NCBI GenBank assembly: GCA_002298995.1
Contig: DBMO01000054.1
Span: forward strand, 62,846 to 126,845
Direction of reading: 5' to 3'
Length of the DNA stretch: 64,000 nt
From: Desulfarculales bacterium UBA696
Lineage (GTDB): Bacteria; Desulfobacterota; Syntrophobacteria; Syntrophobacterales; Syntrophobacteraceae
The first letter of the stretch is position 1. Each line of letters opens with the position of its first letter. Positions 24,508 to 33,729 of this stretch are shown piece after piece. Both the position numbers and the translations under genes were made by a program. Below the pieces are notes generated by a model that worked only from the letters and a program-made list of their open reading frames with translations, did no database searches and was not told the DNA's origin.

Positions 24508-25986
24508 CTACCGAAAAACCGGCAGGAGCACGTGAAAAGTCGTCCCGACGCCAGGCTGGCTATCCACTTTTATAAATCCTCGGTGAGACTCGACAATGCC
24601 CTTAACAATTGCGAGGCCGAGACCCGTTCCCCGGACCTGCCTTGTTTTGGGGTGCTTAACGCGGTAGAATTTGTCGAAAATCTTCGGGACTTCCTCCGGT
24701 TCGATTCCCACACCCGTATCACTGACGGACACCCTTACGTAATCTCCCTGAACACAGGCGGACACGCATATTAGTCCTCCTTCGGGAGAGTAATTGATTG
24801 CATTGCTTAGCAGGTTGGTGAAAAGCCCTTCCATGTTTCTGGCGTCTGCCTGAATAAGCGGGAGATCCTGCGGCAGATCAAGTCTCAGGGTGATATTGCG
24901 GTCATCGACCCTGGGTCTCATCAAGGCAGCGGTGTCTTCGAGCATTCCGACCAACTGGAGCGGCTCCTGAGATTGACATATTTTGCCGCTCTCGATCCTG
25001 GCTATGTCCAGCATCTCGTTTATAAGGTTTAGCAGGTCCTCGATCTTCTGCTGGGACCGGCCCACAAAATCAGTCTGCTTCTCGTTAAGTTTCCCCGCCA
25101 AACCGTCCAGCATTACGGTCATCATCTGCCGTATGGATGCCAGGGGTGAGCGCAGCTCGTGAGAAACCATCTCGACGAAACTCGATTTCATCTCATTCAG
25201 TTCCCTGAGCACGGTGACATCCTGGAATACGGTGACCGTGCCCAGTGCCTGGCCGTCCAGTCCCGGGATCGGAGCCGATATGGAATGAATGTACTTACCG
25301 CCACTGCGAAGCTCCAAGGATACCGGCCCCGGTTTTTCTTCACCCGCTTCGAGCAGTTCGCTTATGCTCTGTACCAGGCATTCGTCGCAGAAGAATTCCG
25401 CAAGATCGGAGCGATCCGCAAGGGGCGTGGAAAGTTCGAAGAGACGCACCAGTGCTGGGTTGTGCAGAACGATTTCGAGGTCGCGGTTTGTGACCAAGAC
25501 ACCATCGGCCATGCAGTTGATGATGGTCATAATCCGGCTCTTTTCCATTGCAAGGTCGTAGAGGTTGCGAACCTGCTCTTCCTGGAGTTTTCGAGCGCGG
25601 TGCTCCAAGGCGCGCTTCTCTAGAGCCCTTTTGACTATAAGCGTAAGGTGATCGGCCCTGAACGGCTTGGTTATAAAATCATAGGCGCCGTTTCTCATGG
25701 CCTCGACTGCATTGGCTATGGTGCCGTGGCCGGTAATTACAATCAGCGGCAGATCGGGGTATTTGGTCCTGACTTCATCGAGTACTTCGAATGCACCCAT
25801 TACGGGCATGACGAGATCGCACAGGATAAGATCGACCGGCTCGCTCAAGAGTATATCGAGGGCCTCGCGTCCATTAATCGCGGTCAAGACCCTATAGCCC
25901 TCCATCCATAGCAGGCGGTTACAGCCGTCCCGTATGACTTTTTCGTCATCTACGACGAGAATGGAGTAGACTTCGTCAGATTTCAT
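24508..25986 (-). CDS. Receiver-PAS-histidine kinase hybrid
   Basis: A 492-residue cytoplasmic sensor kinase. Residues 1-125: receiver with Asp57 (LILCDLVMPVMG). A coiled linker leads to a PAS domain (about 150-255; VLVTNRDLEIVLHNPALVRLFEL). HisKA around 270-335 has the phospho-His in MVSHELRSPLAS. HATPase_c about 375-490 has N-box NLLSNAINYSPEGG, G1 DTGVGIEPEEVPKIFDKFYR and G2 GTGLGLAIVKGIVESH. With no TM segment it probably receives its signal through the N-terminal receiver, phosphorylated by the upstream kinase. Confidence 0.94.
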   Translation of the reverse strand: MKSDEVYSILVVDDEKVIRDGCNRLLWMEGYRVLTAINGREALDILLSEPVDLILCDLVMPVMGAFEVLDEVRTKYPDLPLIVITGHGTIANAVEAMRNGAYDFITKPFRADHLTLIVKRALEKRALEHRARKLQEEQVRNLYDLAMEKSRIMTIINCMADGVLVTNRDLEIVLHNPALVRLFELSTPLADRSDLAEFFCDECLVQSISELLEAGEEKPGPVSLELRSGGKYIHSISAPIPGLDGQALGTVTVFQDVTVLRELNEMKSSFVEMVSHELRSPLASIRQMMTVMLDGLAGKLNEKQTDFVGRSQQKIEDLLNLINEMLDIARIESGKICQSQEPLQLVGMLEDTAALMRPRVDDRNITLRLDLPQDLPLIQADARNMEGLFTNLLSNAINYSPEGGLICVSACVQGDYVRVSVSDTGVGIEPEEVPKIFDKFYRVKHPKTRQVRGTGLGLAIVKGIVESHRGFIKVDSQPGVGTTFHVLLPVFR

Positions 25987-26046
25987 TTGGGCCGATTCCC
26001 TAAACGAGGAGCTTGGCGGAAACCGCGGCTGTCCATCCCATTAAAA

Positions 26047-26442
26047 TTAAAACGAAATCTCCGGCATCTTAGGGGGCGGAGGCAGCTTGTCGATAGCACA
26101 TTTTATGACTGAGAGCAAATAATCGATCCTGAACGGCTTTGTCATAAACTCATAGGCCCCCTTGCTCATGCATTCCATGGAATCCTTGTTGGTGCCATGC
26201 CCGGTAAAAACTATGACGGGCATCTCGGGATAGGACTGGGAGACCTTGTCCAAAACCCCTATGGCCCCCATGCCCGGCATCTTGAGATCGCAGAGCACCA
26301 CGCTCACTTTGTCACGGCGAATGATATCCAGTGCCTCGCGACCGCTTTGCGCGCTCAGGGCCCGAAAGCCTTTTGCGGACAGGATGCGCTGCAGGCCTTC
26401 CCGGATAATCTTCTCATCATCCACGATCAGTATTGTGTGCAT
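26047..26442 (-). CDS. Stand-alone response regulator receiver (NtrC-like)
   Basis: A 131-residue receiver with acidic pair D8/D9, phospho-acceptor Asp52 (VVLCDLKMPGMG), FTGHGT and KPFR. The sequence closely resembles the N-terminal receiver of the hybrid kinase encoded next in the operon, suggesting duplication. The C-terminal tail is Pro-rich and has no DNA-binding domain. The gene starts 3 bp after the multi-PAS kinase, so the kinase is its likely partner. Confidence 0.93.
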   Translation of the reverse strand: MHTILIVDDEKIIREGLQRILSAKGFRALSAQSGREALDIIRRDKVSVVLCDLKMPGMGAIGVLDKVSQSYPEMPVIVFTGHGTNKDSMECMSKGAYEFMTKPFRIDYLLSVIKCAIDKLPPPPKMPEISF

Positions 26443-26445
26443 GGC

Positions 26446-28737
26446 TCAGGCAAAGGCTATATTTTGTTCAGGGCACTCCAGGGGGAGCATTATCGTAAAG
26501 ACCGCTCCGCTCGAAGGCGAATTGGCCCCTTCTATGCTTCCGCCGTGCTGCTGGATGATTCCATAGGCGACGGACAGTCCTAGCCCGGTTCCCTCTCCCG
26601 GCGCTTTCGTTGTAAAGAAAGGCTCGAAGAGCTTGTTCAGGATCTCCTGCGGAATTCCCGGGCCGGTGTCCCAGAACTGTAGAATCACTTCATCGGATTC
26701 AGGATCGTAGCGGCTGGTGATCGTGATTTTGCCCTGGCCGCGCATTGCGTTTGCGGCATTTATTAAAAGGTTCGTGAAAACCTGCTGAAGCTGGCAGGGA
26801 TCTCCCACCATCCACGGTATGCCGGGGTCGAGTTCCACGATGAACTGCACGTCCTGAAAGAGGGCCTGATGCATCAGCAGCTCGTATGAACGGGTAATTA
26901 TCTTGTTCATGTCGTAGGCCACCTTCTGGCCGGCAGACTGCCTGCTAAAGTCCAGAAGGCGGGTCACGATCTGTTTGCATCGCATCGTCTGGTCAATTAT
27001 CTCCTGCATGTCCACGGTCCACTGCGGATTGTGCTCAAATTCCTTCTGGAGCATATCAGCGTAGATCAGGATACCCGAGAGCGGATTGTTGATCTCGTGC
27101 GCCACTCCCGCGGCCAGCCGTCCGATCGAGGCGATTTTTTCCGCCTGAAGGAGCTGCATCTTTGCATCTTCGAGTTCTCTCAAAATTCTCACGTGTTCCC
27201 GAAGGTCGGAAAAGATTCCAACGGTGCCGATTTCACGGTCCTCATTTTTTATGAGCGCCGCGGATAAGCTTACCGGAACGTCCTCGCCGTCTTTGGCCGT
27301 TAAAACTATTCGCGTTGAAGGAAGCTTACCCGGCGGCCCGTAGCCCCCGTGACGCAACCGGCGCATGATCTCCCTTGTCAAATCAGCTCCGACTACTCTT
27401 TCGAATCCCTTCGGGTCGTCCATCAACTCATCGGCGCAATGGCCAAGGATCCGCTCCGCCGATTCATTGAAAATCAGCACCCTGCCCTCGATGTCTACCA
27501 CCAAGATCCCGTCGGCCGAACTCATAATGATGTTCTGGAGAAAACTGTTGGCGCTGAAGAGCTGGCGTTCGATCTCGATTTGTTTCGTAAGGTCCTGGAA
27601 GTACATGAAGGTGGTCAATCCATGGCCGATCCGCGCCACTACGATACAGATCTCGAATGTGAACTCTTCAGGGCCAGGACTTTTCGACGGATTTATCGTA
27701 CAAAAACTCGCCTGCTCGCAGCCCTCCTCGACTTTAATCGCCAATTCGTGCACAACCTCCAGGCACTGATAGGGGAGGAACTCGGCTGCATTCATGCCGA
27801 TCAGGTCATCCTTGGAACGCCCGAATATCTCGGCCAGTTTAGAATTGGCGTAAGTAACCCGGTCGCCTTCGTCGAGCATCAGGATGCCTTCCGGAGTTAT
27901 TTCGACAACAACCCTGATCTTCTGTTCCGCCTCGACCAAGGGCGTTATATCCCTCATGGCCTTGAAACCGCCGATGACACGGTCTTCCTGGTCGGTGATT
28001 ATCGAACAATGAACCGCCACTGGAATTTCCCGCCCTTCGCGGTCCACCACGACACGGCGCACCCCGACTATGGGCTTTCTTGCTTCCATGGACTGTTTGA
28101 CCAGGCAGCCGTCGGTATGACAATACGGGGTTCGCAGGATTTCGGCGCAGCTCATCCTGCCGACAACTTCCGTGCGGCTGTACCCGGTAAGCCTCTCCAG
28201 CAGTTCGTTCATGTATGTGACAGTCAAATCAGCATCGACCGTAAAGAATGGTATGGGGAAGTTATTGATGACACTGGAGAAAAGATTTGCCAGGAAATCT
28301 TTATCCGCTTCGGAATGAACTGGAGCGGCTTCGCGCATTATGGCCACGAATCCCGTGGACTTTCCGCCGTTTCCGGCGATCTTTTGTACCGACATTGAGA
28401 AGGGGAGCCACTTGCCGGCCTGATTTTTTACATCGATGATTATGGGCGCGCAGGTTTGCCCGGCCTCGCACAGCTCCGCCAATGACGCGCCCTCTTTTTT
28501 GGTGCGAAGGATGTCTGAACAGACCAGTTCGGGATCACCTGAAAGGCAGCAGCCGGTAAGATTTTGAGCGGATTTATTGAGGAAAAGCACCTTGTCCCGG
28601 TCGTCGGCAACTACCACCAAGTCGGGCAGTTCACCAAAACAGTTCCGGAAGAAATCCAGGTATAGGCCATTCTCGCCAGGACTACCCAAGGGACCCGTTA
28701 CGATTCCGTGATTACTCGTGGCAGGCTCGTGACACAT
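26446..28737 (-). CDS. Multi-PAS sensor histidine kinase (NtrB-type)
   Basis: A 763-residue soluble sensor kinase and the first gene of the signalling operon. Four or five PAS modules in tandem occupy residues about 25-520 (for example VVVADDRDKVLFLNKSAQNL, FFTVDADLTVTYMNELLERL, ILMLDEGDRVTYANSKLAEI, ILVVDIEGRVLIFNESAERI). HisKA has AAGVAHEINNPLSG. The HATPase domain has N-box NLLINAANAMRG, DTGPGIPQEILNKLFEPFFTTK and GTGLGLSVAYGI. No TM segments are seen, so redox, light or small-molecule cofactors bound by PAS are the likely inputs. The last PAS contains scattered Cys but no classical haem or flavin motif that I can assign. Confidence 0.94.
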   Translation of the reverse strand: MCHEPATSNHGIVTGPLGSPGENGLYLDFFRNCFGELPDLVVVADDRDKVLFLNKSAQNLTGCCLSGDPELVCSDILRTKKEGASLAELCEAGQTCAPIIIDVKNQAGKWLPFSMSVQKIAGNGGKSTGFVAIMREAAPVHSEADKDFLANLFSSVINNFPIPFFTVDADLTVTYMNELLERLTGYSRTEVVGRMSCAEILRTPYCHTDGCLVKQSMEARKPIVGVRRVVVDREGREIPVAVHCSIITDQEDRVIGGFKAMRDITPLVEAEQKIRVVVEITPEGILMLDEGDRVTYANSKLAEIFGRSKDDLIGMNAAEFLPYQCLEVVHELAIKVEEGCEQASFCTINPSKSPGPEEFTFEICIVVARIGHGLTTFMYFQDLTKQIEIERQLFSANSFLQNIIMSSADGILVVDIEGRVLIFNESAERILGHCADELMDDPKGFERVVGADLTREIMRRLRHGGYGPPGKLPSTRIVLTAKDGEDVPVSLSAALIKNEDREIGTVGIFSDLREHVRILRELEDAKMQLLQAEKIASIGRLAAGVAHEINNPLSGILIYADMLQKEFEHNPQWTVDMQEIIDQTMRCKQIVTRLLDFSRQSAGQKVAYDMNKIITRSYELLMHQALFQDVQFIVELDPGIPWMVGDPCQLQQVFTNLLINAANAMRGQGKITITSRYDPESDEVILQFWDTGPGIPQEILNKLFEPFFTTKAPGEGTGLGLSVAYGIIQQHGGSIEGANSPSSGAVFTIMLPLECPEQNIAFA

Positions 28738-28959
28738 CTTTCTCAGCCTTGTTGTAAATGCACCGCGTTTATGATTCCTAACAGGACGGACCGGGATCCG
28801 GATCGAGAATGAAGTAGGAGACTTGGAATTTCAGATCGAGTGATATTGATTTTTAGAGTGTCATCGCTTCTTATACAGCAAAAATAGGAACTGGGTAATA
28901 GTAAATTGCATTTTGCTGCGACAATGGAAGGCGCTTACTAGGCTTTCGGTCAAAACTTT

Positions 28960-29886
28960 CTATTTTAGCCTGCCCGATTCGCGGCGCGCATAGACAGAGG
29001 CCTCCAGGCCCGCCACGCATCCCTCGCCAACCGCTTTGGCCATCTGCCATGGGGGGCCGCATATATCTCCCGCGGCATAAAGTCCCGGCACGCTCGTTTC
29101 CTGTTTCTTGCTGGTCACGATGTAGTGCATCGTTTCGGAATCCAGGGCGACATCGAGCATCGATGTGAGTTCTATCGCTCCCTTGGCCCCGAGTTCGATA
29201 AATACGCCAGATACTTCCAGTTTTTCGTCGCCATCCAGCAAAACTCCCTCGACTGTAGCAGTGCCAAGGATTGCTGCCACCGAGCGATTTTTGTGGAGAT
29301 GAATCCGGCTGCTCTCGACCTGGTATTTCAGATTCTCAGCAACTTCAAGATCGCTGCATATAAGATGAACCTCACCCGCCGTCATCAACAGAGCAAGAGC
29401 CCCGCACGCGGCGGCGCTTCCGTCGCCGATCACGGCTACCGTCTGGCCCCGGAAAAAATTCGCATCGCAGTCGACGCAGTAGCTGACGCCCTTGCCCAAC
29501 AACTCCTTTTCACCGGGAACGTTCAGTCGGTTCCGGGAAACGCCCATTGCGAGGATCACCGACCAGCAGGCCAGTGTATCGCCCGATTCGAGCCTTATCC
29601 GGAACCTGCCGTCAGCATTCTTTTCAATTGAAAGCACGTCCTGGTCCATGAAAGTGGCCCCAAACCTTTTCGCTTGCTCCCGGCCTTCACTGAGTATTTT
29701 TTCACCGTCGACCGGACCATTGATGCAACAGTAATTTTCTATATGGGCCTTGAATAGCGAACTGCTCTGCATTCTCCCCAGGACAACCGTGCTTACCCTG
29801 GTCCGCGAAGCATGGACTGCAGCCTGCAATCCCGCGGGACCGCTTCCCAAAATCGCCACGTCGAATCCGATCAATTGATCGTTCAT
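28960..29886 (-). CDS. Thioredoxin-reductase-like FAD/NAD(P) oxidoreductase
   Basis: A 308-residue flavoprotein. N-terminal FAD motif GSGPAGLQAAVHA (about 13-25), redox-active disulfide CVDCD (normally CATCD in TrxB), nucleotide site VAVIGDGSAAACGALAL, and FAD motif GLYAAGDICGPPWQ at the C-terminus. The Cys pair is intact, so disulfide reduction is possible. Motif IGDGSAA departs from the usual GGGDSA and the NADPH-selecting HRR triad is not obvious, so the electron donor may not be NADPH; some anaerobic relatives use ferredoxin. No thioredoxin gene is adjacent. RBS is weak (CGGGAG region before ATG at 29886). Confidence 0.87.
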   Translation of the reverse strand: MNDQLIGFDVAILGSGPAGLQAAVHASRTRVSTVVLGRMQSSSLFKAHIENYCCINGPVDGEKILSEGREQAKRFGATFMDQDVLSIEKNADGRFRIRLESGDTLACWSVILAMGVSRNRLNVPGEKELLGKGVSYCVDCDANFFRGQTVAVIGDGSAAACGALALLMTAGEVHLICSDLEVAENLKYQVESSRIHLHKNRSVAAILGTATVEGVLLDGDEKLEVSGVFIELGAKGAIELTSMLDVALDSETMHYIVTSKKQETSVPGLYAAGDICGPPWQMAKAVGEGCVAGLEASVYARRESGRLK

Positions 29887-30276
29887 CTTACACTCCCGGA
29901 TAAATTCCAGTGTATATCGTCCGCATTATGACCCGGAAAAAATTTCGACCCGTGAAATGCCTGTTTCGCTGAAGGTTGACTCATTCGATCCATACTGTTA
30001 CATCTCCAGGCGTCGATGCCGGATTCAAGTCTCATTGATAAAATGACATTTCACGGGTTAAATAGGAAACTTGGCTGCATACCGAGTCTCGAAATGCTAC
30101 ACGGCAGCACGGCTTTTCGTCGGAAACTTGCCATTACTTCGCTGCCTTCATGAGGCTCGATGTGCTCGGTGAATAAGCTAACCTTTGGCGGCGAAGGGTT
30201 CAATGCCCTATTTCACTCGCTCCCGCTGTTTCCGATGATTCCGGTCTTGCCGGCATCGAAGGCCATGGAAATTTAG
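29887..30276. other. Gene-free divergent region with a 12-bp inverted repeat
   Basis: A 390-bp interval between the minus-strand flavoprotein and the plus-strand Nudix gene. It contains ACCCGTGAAATG at 29948-29959 and its exact reverse complement CATTTCACGGGT at 30047-30058, about 87 bp apart. No frame inside is worth calling. The repeat could be the ends of a small decayed element or operator half-sites. Confidence 0.55.
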
Positions 30277-30732
30277 ATGGGCAAGATTGCCCCTTCCGGA
30301 CAGCTGGACGTGACTGCCGCCCTAATGAGCGTAGACGGTCGGATATTCGTTGCCCAGAGGCCCTCTTGGAAAAAATTCGGCCTTAAGTGGGAGTTCCCCG
30401 GCGGGAAGGTGGAACCTGGGGAGAGGCTGGAGGATTCGCTCGTTCGCGAGATCCGCGAGGAACTTTGCCTCGATATTGCCGTCCACGGCTTTTTCAGGAC
30501 TGTATCGTACGAGGAAAAGGATTTTGCGATCAAACTTCACGCATTCTGGTGCTGCGTCACTGGAGGGATGCTCTGCCTGAAAGAGCATGCCGCCTTCAGG
30601 TGGGTAAAAGGCCCGGAGCTTTGGGAGATCGATTTGACGGGTGCGGACCTCCTGTTGATTCCGTTTTTGGAGAGGCTCGACGACTTTCCCGAATCTCACG
30701 GCGAACTTTTCGGGATACCGGGCGCGCGGTAA
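30277..30732 (+). CDS. MutT-like Nudix hydrolase (8-oxo-dGTP diphosphatase family)
   Basis: A 151-residue protein with a canonical Nudix box GGKVEPGERLEDSLVREIREEL (about 47-68) containing the metal-binding REIREE. The N-terminus VTAALMSVDGRIFVAQRPSWKKFGLKWEFPGG and the C-terminal FRWVKGPELW segment match the MutT/CTP-pyrophosphohydrolase group that clears 8-oxo-dGTP or modified pyrimidine nucleotides. The actual substrate cannot be decided. It is monocistronic by spacing, followed by 194 bp before resB. Confidence 0.92.
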   Translation: MGKIAPSGQLDVTAALMSVDGRIFVAQRPSWKKFGLKWEFPGGKVEPGERLEDSLVREIREELCLDIAVHGFFRTVSYEEKDFAIKLHAFWCCVTGGMLCLKEHAAFRWVKGPELWEIDLTGADLLLIPFLERLDDFPESHGELFGIPGAR

Positions 30733-30926
30733 AGCCCAGTTAACCATCTCCCGCAAATACATAGGGATTGCGGCGGAGATGATCTTGTGGTTTACTTACA
30801 TCTTTATGGCTCGCCTGCGGGGGACAGGTCGTCGGGAGTTTATCCTTTCTTGCCCTGGGCATTTGAAAAGGTTATCTATAACCGATCAAAATCTTTTAAT
30901 TATCTTCTGGAAAGCGATTACCTATA

Positions 30927-32408
30927 ATGGCCAATGAAAAGGAAAAGGGCTCATCAGCCAACATACTCGATTGGTTAGCATCCCTTAAACTGACCCTCTT
31001 TGTTTTTTTCTCCCTCGCGGCCGCCTCGACAATAGGGACTCTTCTCCCGCAGGGGGCAGAACTCGAGGAAAGCGGCTTCAGCCCGGGGACGATCTCTCTC
31101 ATCCAATCACTGGGTCTCAACAACCTCTACCACAGCTCCTGGTTCAGAATGCTGCTCATGCTGCTTTGTGTAAACCTTCTGGTTTGCACGATTGACCGTC
31201 TCCCGAAGACGATCAAGCTCTTGAGGCGCCAGGAGGATCAGTTCGATTCGAATAAACTGTCGAAGTTCGGCACCAGCGCCGTGATGGCAACCAGAATGTC
31301 GGCCGAGGAAGTCCGGCCTCTTGTCCAAAACGCCGTTGCGGAAACATTCGGACAGTTAAAGGATTTAGGATCGTCGGCTCGATTCTGCGGCGTTCTCGAA
31401 AAGGGGCGCTGGAGCAGGCTCATGGTCTATGGAGTGCACGCGAGCGTAATCCTGGTCGTTCTTGGGGCACTTCTGGGATCTATTGTCGGCTACAAGGGTT
31501 TCATGAACATTCCCGAAGGTGAAGCTTCGGACGAGGTTGAACTGACGGTCGGCGCTCATAATCATCTTACCCTTCCATTTCAGGTAAAATGCGATAAATT
31601 CGAGGTAAGCTTCTACGATACCGGCGCTCCGAAAGAGTTCAAATCCGACCTGACCATCATCGACAACGGCAAGGAAGTCGTAAAGCAGCCTATAGTTGTC
31701 AATGATCCGCTCTCTTATAACGGTGTGACATTTTACCAGTCATCCTACGGAGCGACGCTAAAGCATGTCGAACTCGAAATCAAGGACAGCAACAGCGGCA
31801 AAACGGAAAAGGTAACGACGTCCCTGCAACAAACTGTTTCAATACCCGGAACCGATGATCAGATCAGGATATCCGAGTTCCAGGACAACTTGATGGGCTT
31901 TGGTCCGGCGCTCGGGGTCGTTATTTCCAAGCCGGCAAAGCCGGCCAATGGGTCATGGGTATTGGCGCAAAAGCCCGATTTTCACGGCAACAAGATTCTA
32001 AACTACCAGATCAAAGTGAAGAACATTTCGAAGGCCAACTACACGGGACTCCAGGTAAGTCGTGACCCGGGAGTCTGGGTTGTATACATGGGATTCACAT
32101 TGATGCTGCTTGGTATTATGCTCACATTTTACTCAAGCCACAATAAAGTGTGGGCCTGTATTGAACCCAATGAAAATGGTAACAGAACAATTGTTGCCGT
32201 TGCGGGCAGGTCGAGCCGAAACGCACCGGCTTTCAACGATAAATTCGATGAGCTCCGGGATCGGCTTAATTCCGTGTTGAAAGCGGAGCCCATTAAGCTG
32301 GAACAAACAAAACCTGAAAAGGCGAAGGCTGAAAAGGCCAGACCGGAAAAGGCAAAGGCCGAAAAGACAAAGCCGGGAAAAACCAAAGAGGAAAAAAAGA
32401 AAAAATGA
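30927..32408 (+). CDS. resB: ResB-family cytochrome c biogenesis protein (system II)
   Basis: A 493-residue membrane protein that works with CcsA to deliver and ligate haem to apocytochromes c outside the membrane. TM segments lie at about 15-35 (LKLTLFVFFSLAAASTIGTLLPQG), 73-92 (MLLMLLCVNLLVCTI), 168-188 and 380-403. A large periplasmic domain is in between (DKFEVSFYDTGAPKEFKSDL, GVTFYQSSYG). The cytoplasmic tail ends in a Lys/Glu/Ala/Pro repeat (PEKAKAEKARPEKAKAEK...). Its stop overlaps the ccsA start by 4 bp. This system probably matures the cytochromes and haem sensors of this organism, possibly including the haem sensor at 1-596. Confidence 0.94.
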   Translation: MANEKEKGSSANILDWLASLKLTLFVFFSLAAASTIGTLLPQGAELEESGFSPGTISLIQSLGLNNLYHSSWFRMLLMLLCVNLLVCTIDRLPKTIKLLRRQEDQFDSNKLSKFGTSAVMATRMSAEEVRPLVQNAVAETFGQLKDLGSSARFCGVLEKGRWSRLMVYGVHASVILVVLGALLGSIVGYKGFMNIPEGEASDEVELTVGAHNHLTLPFQVKCDKFEVSFYDTGAPKEFKSDLTIIDNGKEVVKQPIVVNDPLSYNGVTFYQSSYGATLKHVELEIKDSNSGKTEKVTTSLQQTVSIPGTDDQIRISEFQDNLMGFGPALGVVISKPAKPANGSWVLAQKPDFHGNKILNYQIKVKNISKANYTGLQVSRDPGVWVVYMGFTLMLLGIMLTFYSSHNKVWACIEPNENGNRTIVAVAGRSSRNAPAFNDKFDELRDRLNSVLKAEPIKLEQTKPEKAKAEKARPEKAKAEKTKPGKTKEEKKKK

Positions 32409-33247
32409 CCAGTTCGCTTCTCCTCAGCATAACAACCTTCATCTATTTGCTTTGCACTGTACTGTATGTTGCAGCCGTGGTGTTTCGCTACAGGCCGCTC
32501 CTGTTCGCCGGCACAATGACTGCCCTCGGCGGGTTTATAATCCAGACAGCGGGGATCATCCTTCGATGGAAGGAATCCTACGATATGGGATACGGGCATG
32601 CTCCCCTTTCGAATATGTACGAATCCCTCGTTTTTGGGGCATGGTCGATAATAGCCATCTACCTGGTCTTCGAGTGGAGATCGAGGCAGCGCGCACTTGG
32701 CTTCGTTCCGGCCGGCATGGCTTTTATTGCAATGGCCTATGCTTCTTTTGCCACCGGGATGGATGCAAAGATTCAGCCCCTGGTGCCTGCCCTTAAAAGC
32801 AACTGGTTGATTGCCCACGTGATAACCTGCTTTCTCGGCTATGCAGCCTTTGCGGTCTCTTTCGGGCTTAGCATGCTATACCTGTTAAGAAAAGACGTTA
32901 AGGACAACCCGGGACACGGGGCCCTCGCTTTTCTGCCCAATGCCAGGCAGCTCGATTCCATTAACTACCAGATGATTGTGTTCGGTTTTCTGTGGCTTTC
33001 GGTGGGCATAATCACCGGGTCGGTATGGGCCAATTCGGCATGGGGCACCTACTGGAGCTGGGACCCCAAGGAGACCTGGTCGCTTATAACCTGGTTCATC
33101 TACGCAGCTCTTCTCCATGCCAGGACCATGAAGGGATGGCAGGGGCCCAGGGTCGCCTGGTTGTCGATGATCGGCTTTGCATGCGTCCTGTTTACCTATT
33201 TTGGAGTAAATTACCTTCTGAGCGGCTTGCATAGTTACGGAAGATAA
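32405..33247 (+). CDS. ccsA: CcsA/ResC-type haem-handling cytochrome c assembly protein
   Basis: A 280-residue polytopic membrane protein with about eight TM helices. The tryptophan-rich haem-binding WWD region is WGTYWSWDPKETWSLITWFIY (about 214-234). Conserved His in GYGHAPLSNMYESLVF and HVITCFLGYAAFAVSFG, and in LLHARTMKGWQGPRVAW, are likely haem axial ligands. Together with ResB it forms the system II cytochrome c synthase. The ATGA overlap with resB indicates translational coupling. Confidence 0.95.
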   Translation: MTSSLLLSITTFIYLLCTVLYVAAVVFRYRPLLFAGTMTALGGFIIQTAGIILRWKESYDMGYGHAPLSNMYESLVFGAWSIIAIYLVFEWRSRQRALGFVPAGMAFIAMAYASFATGMDAKIQPLVPALKSNWLIAHVITCFLGYAAFAVSFGLSMLYLLRKDVKDNPGHGALAFLPNARQLDSINYQMIVFGFLWLSVGIITGSVWANSAWGTYWSWDPKETWSLITWFIYAALLHARTMKGWQGPRVAWLSMIGFACVLFTYFGVNYLLSGLHSYGR

Positions 33248-33338
33248 CTTATCTGGGGAATACGCGAGATAACTTACCCGGATAAAATATCACCCTGCGT
33301 CACGTAAATTTGCAAAACAACCTGTCTGGAGGCATCAA

Positions 33339-33539
33339 ATGTTGAATCCAACCGAAATGCTCCTTCTACTCCTCGGCGTCGTTATACTCGTTGGGGGAAA
33401 GAAGCTTCCTGAACTTGGAAGCGGCCTCGGAAAGGGCATAAGCGAGTTCAAAAAAGCGCTGGGCGCCGGTTCGGAAGAAGAAAAGAAGCAGGTACCACCG
33501 GAAAAAATCGATGAGGTAAAGCCCGGCGAACCCAAGTAA
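33339..33539 (+). CDS. tatA: Twin-arginine translocase subunit TatA/E
   Basis: A 66-residue protein with one N-terminal TM helix (MLNPTEMLLLLLGVVILVGG), the hinge KKLPELGSGLGKGISEFKKALG and an acidic/basic tail. This matches TatA/TatE, which forms the size-variable pore of the Tat system. RBS GGAGG before ATG. Followed by tatB and tatC. The Tat-signal-bearing hydrogenase small subunit at 598-1530 is one expected client. Confidence 0.95.
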   Translation: MLNPTEMLLLLLGVVILVGGKKLPELGSGLGKGISEFKKALGAGSEEEKKQVPPEKIDEVKPGEPK

Positions 33540-33729
33540 TATTCACACTGGAAGATCCGCTCAAGGGTATTTGCGCTTTGCGGCACGTCCGTTTTGCATT
33601 CCTTATGAATTCAAGCGCCAGGGAAGTAAAAAATTCAGCGCATTAATGCATCCGCTTTTTTTCGCGGATATCCCTACTTTATCTGTGGCCGATCTTCAGA
33701 CCTGCCTGGAATAAATCAAGGAACAGTCT

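Noticed and set aside
27349..28398. 349-residue plus-strand frame
   Set aside because: Entirely antisense to the multi-PAS histidine kinase, whose domain structure is certain; the long frame reflects codon bias.
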